NCBI GenBank assembly: GCA_022813625.1
Contig: JAKLMB010000026.1
Span: forward strand, 437,887 to 501,886
Origin: Aaosphaeria pasadenensis
Lineage: Eukaryota; Ascomycota; Dothideomycetes; Pleosporales
Reading direction: 5' to 3'
Length of the DNA stretch: 64,000 nt
Below the pieces are notes generated by a model that was not told where the DNA came from, did no database searches, and saw only the letters and a program-made list of their open reading frames with translations. Both the position numbers and the translations under genes were made by a program. Position 1 is the first letter of the stretch, and every line of letters starts with the position of its first letter. Shown here one piece after another: positions 35,194 through 45,207 of this stretch.

Positions 35194-37740
35194 TCAGAAT
35201 ATTCCCCGAGAGGCCTGACTGGCTCTGCTCGGAGATGTTCGACTGCGCTCATCCTCTTCCAGGACGTCGCTCAACCGAGTTGGATGATGGTGTCGCATCC
35301 CTTCCCATTCTTCGCCGTAACCTTCGCCACTATAGTCGGGGGCGTTCGCGGTGGGGTACGATTGTGGATGAGAAGGACCGGCGCTTGAGGTGGTTGCATA
35401 GCTGCTGGTACCCTGGGGAGCTGTGCCATACCGTTGAAGATGCTCAAGCTCGCGGCGACGATCTTCTTGTACATCGTACTCGTCTGAGTCTCGTTCACGG
35501 AGTGCCCTGAATGGAATGCGGTGACCGGATTCATCCAGTATGTAGTTGCCATTGTGATCGTAGGCATATTCCTCATCAGGGTCAGATATCTCTGATGGTT
35601 GTGACGTCACGTACGACCGCACATCCTCGGGAACACTGGCGACACTGTCTCGGTGCAGGTAGGCTTCAGGTTGCTGATAGAATGCCTCCGGTCTGGACGT
35701 GGATGCGATGGGAGCCTGTTGTCCGGCAGTTGAAGTTGGATGCTCAGGGTGTGATGGAGCGGGTGCTTGAGCCTGTTCGGTTGGTTGCGAGGTTGCACCA
35801 GGACGGGCGCTTGCCGATGCGCCACTGGGAACGTATGCCCCTTGGGCGAGTGATGAATGCTCGGGTTCAAATCTTTGAGGCGTGCCACGGCGTGCTCCCT
35901 CAGTGAAGGGGTCGGTGTCTGTTGGCGAATGGCCCTCCTCGTAGGAATACTGGCCTTCGATCAGTTGGCCCACCGCAAAACTGTCGTCGCCGCCTTGTTG
36001 CCGCTGTGATACACTATCCTGCCGGCCGATCCCTTGTGCCGCCATCGGAACGACCTGCACACCTCCTACCAAGGTCGGCTGGCCTTCTCGTAGGGAGAAG
36101 GTGCGATCGCGCTCTTCCTGTTCTCGACGTCCCAACTCTTCCCATGCTCGGCGGGCTTCCTCTTTCGATATTTGAAGCTCTCGTTTCATCTCAGCCACCA
36201 TGCGCTCGGCATTCTTCTTCTCTGTGGCCATGCGCTCCATGTCTGTCACGGCGTTGGCACGAGCTTCACGTTCCACCCTGATGGTGTGGTCCAACTGTGC
36301 CTCTCTCTCCTGCGCCCGCTCCTGATCCTGCCGGTGCTCGTAGAACCATCTCTGGAACTTGCGTTCTGAAGATGCACGTAGACGTTGCAGTTCGACCACC
36401 GCGTGGAATAGATTTGCGCCAGCAGCGGAAAGGTCTGTGATCTGGCGCGACATCTGCTGGGACAGGGCGTCTCTGCGAACCTCTTCCGCATTCTGCTCCA
36501 GTTTGCGAATCCAGTACGAAGTCAGGCCTTCCCAGTGCGACGATAGATTTTCCCACCGCTCAAAGGCATGGGGAAATGTCGATGTGGTCGATCCGCGCTG
36601 TTGAGATCCAGCTAACGAGCCACCAGGTGGTAGACCCGGCGCAGGCGGGACTGTCGAAGGGCCAGCCTGAGATGAGCCAGCTTGCGCAGACGGACGTCTT
36701 GCATGCTGGGCAGGAGGCGGCCTTCTTGAGTCGGAGGCTCCAGGATTGTTTTGAAATCCGGGCGCAGATTGGGATTGTTGCTGAGTTTGTGAGCGAGCCC
36801 TAGGTCGGCCGTACTGTGCACCTGACGTTGTGTCTGGATGTTGACTCGAGGTGGGTGGATTCACAGGGCCGCCAGACTGAGGAGGCACCTGTCTCTCTGG
36901 CTGTCTCGGCACTCCTGTCCCCGACGTAGGGGGGTATTGTGAGTATTGACTTTCGCCAGGTTGCAAGGGCGCGCTTTGTGCAGCCCTCCTGGGAGCACCG
37001 GTATTGTCGGTAGGCGCGGGTGCGCCAGCTATGCTGATAGCCTGCGCTCTACGTTCCGCACTCCGCCTGCGCTCCTCTTCTGCTTTGCGCTGTTCCTCGG
37101 CGACGCGGGCAGCGTCCGCCTCGGTCTCTCGGCGGCGCGCCGCTTCGCGTTCGCGTCGTTGGTTCATGATCATCTGGGGAGTGCGGATATTGGAACGGTC
37201 CGATTGAGAGACAGGCACGGGACCGGCCGTGGTGCGCGCACTGCCATTGGCAGCGCGGCCGTTGCCGTTGCCGTTGCCGCCTCCCGTCAGGTCTGACATT
37301 TGCGCGTTCTCTTCCTCGAGCACCGGGGTGAAGGGAACAGGAACGCGAATGGCCTCCTCCAACACCCAATGTATGGCAGATGCAGTCCTGCGCGAGATCC
37401 GTAGGGCGGGATGGGGTGGAGAGCGTAATTGTTCGGCGGGAGTGGGCGCGAAACGTACACCGCGTGGCTGTGGTGGTGGATCGGGTGCAGGCGATTCAAT
37501 TGATGCGGACCTGGCCCTGGAGAGATGTTCGAAGTTGGGGGTGCGCCTGAGGGTGGTTTGACTGCCAGACGAACTCGAAACTCGCGAGTGGTTGTGCTGG
37601 GAGCGATAGAACTCGGCAGCCTGCTGCTGACGTTGCTGCAGAGATGTCGTGTATGTTCGTTCGTTACGGTCGTGGGTCTCGTCAAGCGGAGTCGCGAAGG
37701 GCAACAGGTTGCTGAGCTCTGGAGGGCCCGAGGACGTCAA
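35194..37740 (-). CDS. Large coiled-coil, Pro/Gln/Ser-rich hypothetical protein
   Basis: Single-exon 848-residue protein without a recognised domain; intracellular (no signal or membrane segment). Two charged coiled-coil segments are clear: about residues 190-236 (QRREREAARRRETEADAARV and following) and about 458-548 (ERKFQRWFYEHRQDQERAQE to KKNAERMVAEMKRELQIS). Between and around them are low-complexity stretches rich in Pro, Gln and Ser. The segment FERWENLSSHWEGLTSYWIRKLEQN before the second coil is the best-structured part. The C-terminus has YDHNGNYILDESGHRIPFR and an acidic SDVLEEDERSRTSPSR. The reading frame is continuous over 2.5 kb with coding-type composition, so the gene is secure although its job is unknown. 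Scaffold or cytoskeletal role would be conjecture. Confidence 0.85.
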   Translation of the reverse strand: MTSSGPPELSNLLPFATPLDETHDRNERTYTTSLQQRQQQAAEFYRSQHNHSRVSSSSGSQTTLRRTPNFEHLSRARSASIESPAPDPPPQPRGVRFAPTPAEQLRSPPHPALRISRRTASAIHWVLEEAIRVPVPFTPVLEEENAQMSDLTGGGNGNGNGRAANGSARTTAGPVPVSQSDRSNIRTPQMIMNQRREREAARRRETEADAARVAEEQRKAEEERRRSAERRAQAISIAGAPAPTDNTGAPRRAAQSAPLQPGESQYSQYPPTSGTGVPRQPERQVPPQSGGPVNPPTSSQHPDTTSGAQYGRPRARSQTQQQSQSAPGFQNNPGASDSRRPPPAQHARRPSAQAGSSQAGPSTVPPAPGLPPGGSLAGSQQRGSTTSTFPHAFERWENLSSHWEGLTSYWIRKLEQNAEEVRRDALSQQMSRQITDLSAAGANLFHAVVELQRLRASSERKFQRWFYEHRQDQERAQEREAQLDHTIRVEREARANAVTDMERMATEKKNAERMVAEMKRELQISKEEARRAWEELGRREQEERDRTFSLREGQPTLVGGVQVVPMAAQGIGRQDSVSQRQQGGDDSFAVGQLIEGQYSYEEGHSPTDTDPFTEGARRGTPQRFEPEHSSLAQGAYVPSGASASARPGATSQPTEQAQAPAPSHPEHPTSTAGQQAPIASTSRPEAFYQQPEAYLHRDSVASVPEDVRSYVTSQPSEISDPDEEYAYDHNGNYILDESGHRIPFRALRERDSDEYDVQEDRRRELEHLQRYGTAPQGTSSYATTSSAGPSHPQSYPTANAPDYSGEGYGEEWEGMRHHHPTRLSDVLEEDERSRTSPSRASQASRGIF

Positions 37741-38206
37741 GGTGACTCCCGCGTCGGGCCCGGCAAATTGCTACGACGAGGCAATTGAACCCTCGGGTGG
37801 CGGAGAGAGGGATGCACCGGGGGGAGGGGGTATGTAGGTGAGGTTTGAGGAGTTGGCTGAAGCTGGAGCTGTAGCGAGTGTAGACGGCGGTAGTAGTAAT
37901 GTTGGTGATGGTAATGATGCAGTCGCGGCGGGGAGACTAGCGGGATAGGTGGTAGAGGTAGGATGTTGCAATGCCTGGTGCTGCTGTAGAGATTAGAAGG
38001 GATGGATGGCAGGGGAGCAGAGACATTGTCGCCAGTGACACGGTAGGGGAGAGAAAGAAAGAGAGAAAGGGTAGGATAGAATGTGAGGTGGTAGAGAGGG
38101 AGAAGTGTAGTGTTGTGGTTGTACGAATGAAGGTGAATGAAGGTGGTTGGGGGCGACGTGAGGGAAGAGGTTGGGGAAGGTGAGGTAGGCGTCTGTGCCA
38201 ATACCC

Positions 38207-38275
38207 GTGCAGTGCAGTGCCTATGACAGTGCAGTGCAGTGCAGTGCCAGTACTTGTGCAGTGTCTATGCCAGTG
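38207..38275. repeat. agtgc microsatellite
   Basis: Pentanucleotide 'agtgc' is repeated in blocks of 2-4 interrupted by 'ctatgac' and 'cagtacttgt'. It lies in the upstream region of the coiled-coil gene. Confidence 0.85.
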
Positions 38276-40717
38276 CCTATAGGAGGAAGGTAATAGGTAG
38301 TAGTAGTAAAAGCACACAAATTCGGGGGCTGGGAACATGGAGAAGGAGGAAAAAGCAGTATGGATTCCGCATCACGACTCACGCCAGCAATAAATTGAGC
38401 ACCACTCGGACCAGTCATACCGTGGCGAGATAAACCGACGTGGACGCGTCTACGTTCGCGCAGTTTCTGTTCAATTCGAATGCGCTGGCGGTTGACCGCT
38501 GCTGCTCGAGCATGTAAAGAAGAACGAGGCGGGTGGTTGCTTGACGGGGACGGGGACGGGTAGCTGCCGGAGGGGCGTGGAAGGGGGGTTCGTCACCACG
38601 TGTGCCTTGTTGTCGGTGTTGTCGTTGTTGTTGAAGGAAGAACAGCCACAACGCGACCTCGAGGCTGCGCAGACGCAATGATCGAGTGGATTGATGATTG
38701 AGATATGAGCCAATTCAATTGCCAATCACAGAGCATGCATGCTCCCACAGGATGATGCGCCGAGTGGAATCTTTGTTGCTTCAAGACGATTTGTTTCGAC
38801 GTGTGGGGGAAGAGGGTGCAGTGTAGGTAGGTAGATACTGTGTAGGTGTACGAGGTATCGCAGTAAGTACTCCGTAGAATCACCTTGACCGCACCAACGA
38901 ACGGTAGTTGAGGGGAAATACTCCGGGAAAAGTAAACAGTCGGGTCTGTCCTTGTCTTCTTTGAAAAGGGCAATGGATTGATTAGTTGCCAGCATTAATG
39001 TCCACAGTTTGAACTCTAGAAATTCCAATGTGCGGCGGCGTCCTGCACGTTCAAGGGATGCGCAGGAGTAGCAGAACTGTACCAACACCAGGACCGGCAC
39101 CTGCATCAGAACTAGGTAACTATGTACCAAGCAGTAGTCAGTAGTCAAAGACGCGACGAATCAATTCAATGACTTCATTCTTCTCCAGTCACCTACTCAT
39201 ACTCGAACGAGAGGAGGGAGACCCGAGAAGCGAGAAGCGAAAGGCTGATCAACAGAGAGGGAGAGAGGAGGCTGGTGCATAGGACCCATCAGCATCATTC
39301 AGAATCGTTCAATCAAGCCAGCAACCATCATCAACATTGCCGTTCGTCCCTTCATTCATTCGCTGTCATCGCCGTAGCCTCGTCGCCTTGTCATGTCGGC
39401 GTCGCGGAATTCGGTCTTGCGCATGCCACCTCACTGTGCATGAATCCATGTCGCTTTCTTGTCTAGCCGACGTCCCAATGTCCCAATCCAGGGAAAATGG
39501 GTCAGGTCTGCCAGCTCTGCCAGCTCTGCCAGGTATTGCAGGTCTTGCCAGGAAAAACAGCATCATCGCCCGCCATTGCCAGCCGGACGAGGCGTTCGCC
39601 AGGCGTCATCGAAGCGCTACCGACCGAGGGGCAACACATTTCGCTGGTCTTGAGTTCGACCATCGTGAAAGTCGCATGGCATTGCATGGCACGGCACGAA
39701 ACCGGTTGTCTGGCGAAGGAGAAGTGATCATACAAGGTACAAAGGTACCGAGTACGATATGTCCATAGTTACACCCTTTCCAGGGGAACGGATGGGACGG
39801 GAACAGGCAGGAGTTCTCTTCTAGAGAGCGGAGGGCGACATGAGCAGGAGTAGAGAGCTGGGCCTGGAGTGAAGATCCATGGCGGTCACATCTGCTTTCA
39901 CCAAACGTCTACAGAACAATACACGAACCTTTTTACACTCCCATTCACGCTCACCATACTAACCATACACACATTCACGAGCTCTACATACTCTCTCTCT
40001 CTCCACCCCCACTACGCCCTGTCACCTCCGTCATCATCCATTCAATCCAACATTCAGTGCTCCCTCAATCGCCACGCCCTCAGACTACTGTGTATTGATC
40101 CAAAAGAAAATACAGGACGCCTGATTGGATGGCGGATGAAGCGCTTCGATTCGTCTCACCCGTCGTCTCCCTTTACACTGTGTAATGAACCCTCCTTCCT
40201 TCCTTCATGTACGGAGTACTCCATACAGTATAGTACTAACTACAGCTTCGTCCTCCGCATGTGTACAACCTTCCTAAACACCTCACCAGCATACGGAGGT
40301 ACAATGCATGCATGCAGTCCAAAGTACCAGCCAATGTCCTGCCCAGTACTCCGTAGATGCACTTGCGCATTTACATGATACTTAAATATGATATAACTAT
40401 GCGCCAGACGCGCGATCGTCTACTTGCCTACCCATCTTGTAGATCAACACATATCAGTAACTAGGTAGCTACCTAGGTAGGTAGGCACTCAGGTATGGGT
40501 AACACACAATGCAACGCACAAAGCAGCACAGCACATTCAGTACGGAGTACCATCTTCATCATTCCAGATCCTTGACTCCATGACTCCATGCCTTCCATCC
40601 ATTCGTAATTCCAAATAGATCTCTACTTCGGCGCTTTCCCTCTTCTTTGTTTCCAGTCACCGAATCTCCATTGCGACTCGGGACCCACCGCCGCCTCTCC
40701 CCTACATGCTGTGGGTT

Positions 40718-40755
40718 GTACTGTGTACTGTGTACTGTGTACTGTGTACTCCGTA
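40718..40755. repeat. 7-bp gtactgt tandem repeat fused to a tactccgta motif
   Basis: Four head-to-tail copies of gtactgt run directly into gtactccgta. Intergenic. Confidence 0.9.
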
Positions 40756-41212
40756 GATGTCTCCAATTTCGTCACCGATTCTTTTCACGTCTTGCCAAAA
40801 CCATTACGACGACATAGTGTACAGTATCATTGACCTCGACCTTGAAACACATCTCGAACTTCCCCATGCATAGACAGTAGACACAGGCACAATGATGAAC
40901 AGCGAAAAGCAACACCGGGAATTATGACAACTATAGACAGGTCATATATTTTTCTTATGTAGGTTATATTCTGATAAACATTGGGATAATACAAAAAGCA
41001 AAGAAGCCGAAGAAGATCCCAAGAGTACGTGTATCAAGTATCGTGTTCGTATACATACATACATCCTCCTGCACACATGGCAATGATCCATCCATAAAAC
41101 AATCAGAGCAGACAGACCATCAGCCAACAAGCTAGAAGGCACCACCAAGCAACGAGCATCATCGCAAGACACACCCGCCATTGCGGCCCAAAGAATCGAA
41201 GAAGGCGAGGGT

Positions 41213-44200
41213 TTACAAAACGAGCAGCAGACCAGCGACCATGGCCACCAGACCGCTCATGCCGACGCCCAACTTGCTGGCTGCGCCGGTGAACTCGGCA
41301 GGGGGGGTGTAGCTCGGGTACGAGCCGGCTCCCGTTCCGCTGGCGACCGGGTACACGGGCGTACCACTGGTGCCGTTGTTGAGCGGTGCAACAGGGTAAG
41401 GCGCAGGTGGCGTCTGCGAGGCCGGCGTCTGCGAAACTGGCACGGCGACCTTGGTCAACGTGACGTATTGGTAGACGGTGCTGGTGGCAGAGATCGTCTC
41501 GTACTCGGGCTGCTCGACGGGTTTGCCGGGAACGTATCCCTCTCCGGTGGGTTGAGGAGCCGGGGAGGAGTGTTCTGGCTTGTTGCCTGCTGGGTAGGTG
41601 GGATAGACTGGGTAGTTGACCTCAACAGGGGCGCTTGGCTGGGACTGCTCGACAGGCTTTCCAGGAACATATCCTTCTCCAGTGGGCTGAGGGGCTGGAG
41701 AAGAGTGCTCCGGCTTGCTGCCTGCCGGGTGGGTAGGATAGACTGGGTAGTGATCCTCAACAGGAGCGCTGGGCTTGGGATTCTCGGCGGGCTTCACGGG
41801 GATGTAACCCTCTCCGGTAGGTTGGGGAGCTGGGGAGGAGTGCTCCGGCTTGTTGCCTGCTGGGTAGGTAGGGTAAACTGGGTAGTTGCCCTCGGCAGGA
41901 GCGCTCGGCTTTGGCTGCTCTACGTAGCCCTTGGTGGACGACGAGTGAGGATATCCTCCATTGCTCTTGTGTGAGGAGCTAGAAATGGGGTATTCTTGTC
42001 CCTTGGTGGAGCTGGACGAGCAAGGAGTCGACGAGGGTGCCGGTGTCGAGTGCTCAGGAGTCTTCACGGATGAGCTTGAGGCGGGATAGACGGGAGTCTC
42101 CACGGACGAGCCTGACGTAGGGTAAACAGGGGTCTCTACGGACGAGCTTGACGTAGGGTAAACGGGAGTTTCCACGGACGAGCTGGACACAGGGTAAACG
42201 GGGGTCTCTACGGACGAGCTGGACGTAGGGTAAACGGGTGTCTCTACAGACGAGCTTGATGTAGGGTAAATAGGAGTCTCCACGGACGAGCTGGACACAG
42301 GGTAAACGGGGGTCTCTACGGACGAGCTGGACGTAGGGTAAACGGGTGTCTCTACAGACGAGCTTGATGTAGGGTAAATAGGAGTCTCCACGGACGAGCT
42401 NNNNNNNNNNGAGCTGGACGTAGGGTAAACGGGTGTCTCTACAGACGAGCTTGATGTAGGGTAAATAGGAGTCTCCACGGACGAGCTTGATGTAGGATAA
42501 ACGGGGGTCTCTACAGACGAGCTAGACGTAGGGTAAACGGGGGTCTCTACAGACGAGCTTGACGTAGGGTAAACGGGAGTCTCCACGGACGAGCTTGACG
42601 TAGGGTAAACGGGGGTCTCCACGGACGAGCTTGACGTAGGATAGACACCAGTCTCAATTGACGAAGGGTACTCAGTCTCGCTTGACACTCCGGACGTGGG
42701 GAACCCAGTAGAATATGCAATGCTGGAGTACTCATCAGGTGAGGTAGGGAAACCAGTAGAATATGCAATCGTAGAGTACTCATCAGCCGAGGTAGGGAAT
42801 CCAGTGGAGTAAGCAATCGTAGAGTACTCATCAGCCGAAGTAGGGAAACCGGTGGAATATGCTATGGTAGAGTACTCATTAGGCGAGGTAGGGAACCCGG
42901 TAGAATATGCAATAGTGGAATAATCGACATCAGAGGTGGTGCATGGCGTCGAGGATGGCGTTTCCGTTGGGTTGGCGGTGCTAGACAAAGTGACGGGATA
43001 GACAGAGCTGGCATCACCGCTGCTGGTAGGATACACAGAGTTAGACTCGGTCGTGGGGTAGACGGAGCTGGTATCGACACTGGTAGGTGGCAGGATCGAG
43101 CTAGACTCGGTTGTAGGATAGACGGAGCTGGTGTCAGCACTGCTGGTGGGATAGGCAGAGCTAGAAACAGTTGTAGGATAGACAGAGCTAGACTCGGTCG
43201 TAGGATAGACGGAGCTGACATCAACGCTGCTAGTAGGGATGACCGAGCTAGAGACCACACTCGAGCTGCTTGGGTAAGAACCACTTGACGAAGAGCTGCT
43301 TGAAGAAGAGCTGCTTGAAGAAGAGCTGCTTGAAGAAGAGCTGCTTGAAGAAGAGCTGCTTGAAGAAGAGCTGCTTGGGTGAGAGCTGCTAGATGAAGAG
43401 CTGCTAGGGTAAGAGTTGCTTGAAGAAGAGCTGCTTGGAGAAGAGCTGCTTGACGAAGAGTTGCTTGAAGAAGAGCTGCTTGGAGAAGAGCTGCTTGACG
43501 AAGAGCTGCTAGGGTAAGAGCTGCTTGATGAAGAGCTGCTAGGGTAAGAGTTGCTTGACGAAGAGCTGCTTGAAGAAGAACTGCTTGACGAAGAGATGCT
43601 TGATGGAGAGCTGGTAGGGTAAGAGCTGCTTGACGAAGAGCTGCTTGACGAAGAGATGCTTGACGAAGAGCTGCTGACGCCGTACGAGCTTGAGGAAGTT
43701 GATGCAGGGCGAGTTGATGAGACAATGCTTGTGCTGAACGAAGAAGATCTCGAGGAAGAAACAGTGCTTGACACAACAGAGGAGCTTGAAGAAGAGCTGC
43801 TGACACCGCGCGTGCTGCTGGAAGAAGACGAACTGCTGACACCGTACGAGCTCGAGGAAGTGGACGCAGGACGGGTCGATGAGACAGCGCTGCTGCTGGA
43901 CGAAGAAGATCGCGAAGATGAGATAGTGCTCGACACAACGGAGGACCTGGTAGAGGACACCGATGAGCTGACCCGGGTAGAAGAGGTGATGAAGCTGCTT
44001 GAGGTTGACGAGCTACTGCTGCGAGTCGTAGACGACACGACGGTAGAAGAGCGAATGGTGGACGAAGAGCTGGGGCAGACAGTATTGGTGTACTTTCCGG
44101 TCAACATCTGCTTGATCCATGTACCGTAGGGCTTAGAGCAGAAGGCGTTGCGCGTAGAAACGGTAGCTTCCCAAAGCATAACACCACCAAAGATGCTGGG

Positions 44201-45207
44201 GCTCTTCTTTTGGTAGTAGCTGATGAGCTTGTTCGCCTCATCTGGCTTCAGATAGGACGTTGGGTCATTGGGGGCGCCATCCACGCCAGCGGGCATACCG
44301 ATGTACAGTTTCACGTTCTTGTTGAAAGATTTGCTGAGCGCAGTGGCCCAGGCGTCGAAGGTGAACTTTGTGTCAGTTCTTCCCAGTCCATTGTAGCCAG
44401 CGCGGGTAGAGCACTCAGGGGTGTTGTAGAACTGGACGAAGATGAAGTCAAAGTGGGACTTGCTGATGGCATCGGAGAGGCCTAGATTGGGTCAGGAGTG
44501 TAACACAGGCGTGAAGAGAAAGAGTGCTACTTACGAGTATCAGGGATCTGACATTGGGGAGCACCAGAGATGTAGTAAGTCGAAGGTCCCGTGGGGAATA
44601 GCTTTGTCTTGAGGTGAGTAACGAACTTATCGTAGTTTGCGTACTTGTAAGTTGGGAACGGGGCCGGGTCCATGAAGCTCTCGATATCAAGGTCAAATCC
44701 ATCGACAGAAACATCCCCAAAAGGACGGGGCTTTCCAGCGTTCACCCAAGCAGATGTTTGAGGACCAAACGCTCCCCAGAGAAATTCCGCAAAGTACTCG
44801 GCGACTTCTTTGTTTGGTAGATAGTAATCGGTTGGCCATCCGCCACCGATGGAAAGGAGAACCTTCTTGCCGTTTGCCTGGCAAGCCTTGATACCTGGTG
44901 CAATGCCGGGACAGTACGATCGAAGAGCACTTTGGGTTCCATTGGGGTATTTGAAGAACTGTTCGCCGCAAGCGTTGGCGAAGTTGGAACCCGGGTAGTC
45001 GCCAACAGCACGAGGGAACTGATTCACGAAACCAATGTTGACAATATCCACAGCAGGGTCATTGCAAACTTCGGAAAGCTCAATCTGGTACGAACCCTGT
45101 CCCCAGTAAACAACAAGGTTGGAAGACGAGGCCGGGTTGAAAGCTGCAGAGGCAGTGGAGGCAAGAAGCCCAATTGCCGCAGTGGCAGCTTGAACGTAGG
45201 ATCGCAT
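41213..45207 (-). CDS. GPI-anchored GH18 class III chitinase with giant repetitive Ser/Thr stalk
   Basis: Endochitinase of the ChiA1/Cts1 group, acting on chitin at the cell wall. Minus-strand exons 45207-44535 and 44481-41213 (53-bp intron, GTAAGT...CTAG) give 1313 residues including a gap. Signal peptide MRSYVQAATAAIGLLASTASA; catalytic domain to about residue 340 with VVYWGQG, KKVLLSIGGG and the GH18 signature DGFDLDIES (Glu about 176), then FDFIFVQFYN and FGGVMLWEA. The rest is stalk, in order: poly-Ser blocks, SSVYPTTE-type repeats, five 16-residue EYSTIAYSTGFPTSAD repeats, at least fifteen 12-residue SSSVETPVYPTS repeats, and three ~45-residue PAPQPTGEGYVPGKPVEQ repeats. The C-terminal GVGMSGLVAMVAGLLLVL is a GPI-attachment signal. 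Ten Ns (42401-42410) interrupt the 12-residue repeats, so the true length is probably greater. Confidence 0.95.
42061..42655. repeat. 36-bp tandem repeats in the chitinase stalk, with higher-order 108-bp unit and N gap
   Basis: Units encode SSSVETP(V/I)YP(T/V)S on the minus strand. Three units form a 108-bp higher-order repeat that occurs twice in a row (from about 42182 and 42290) and is then broken by the Ns at 42401-42410. Sequence right of the gap resumes inside the same three-unit pattern. Confidence 0.9.
42401..42410. other. Assembly gap (10 N)
   Basis: Ten Ns within the chitinase stalk. If the 108-bp pattern continues, exactly 31 bp (plus any multiple of 108) are missing; both 10 and 31 leave the same reading frame. 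Confidence 0.9.

Larger units (their letters stand above)
37741..41212. other. 3.5 kb gene-poor spacer with microsatellites
   Basis: The first 450 bp are purine-rich on the plus strand (leader of the coiled-coil gene). It holds 'agtgc' tandem repeats at 38207-38275, 'ctctgccag' repeats near 39505-39560, a 7-bp 'gtactgt' tandem repeat at 40718, a CT run near 39990, and TACGGAGTA-type motifs at 38868, 40209, 40347, 40541 and 40747. All frames seen are short and unsupported. Confidence 0.6.

Noticed and set aside
35922..37561. Several 65-119-codon plus-strand frames
   Set aside because: Antisense of the 848-residue coiled-coil gene.
42061..42655. Regular direct repeats, considered as CRISPR
   Set aside because: They are in-frame coding repeats of a eukaryotic cell-wall protein without spacers.
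42862..43938. 358-codon minus-strand frame rich in Ala, Leu and Gln
   Set aside because: It is the alternative frame of the Ser-rich chitinase stalk and has no start or domain of its own.
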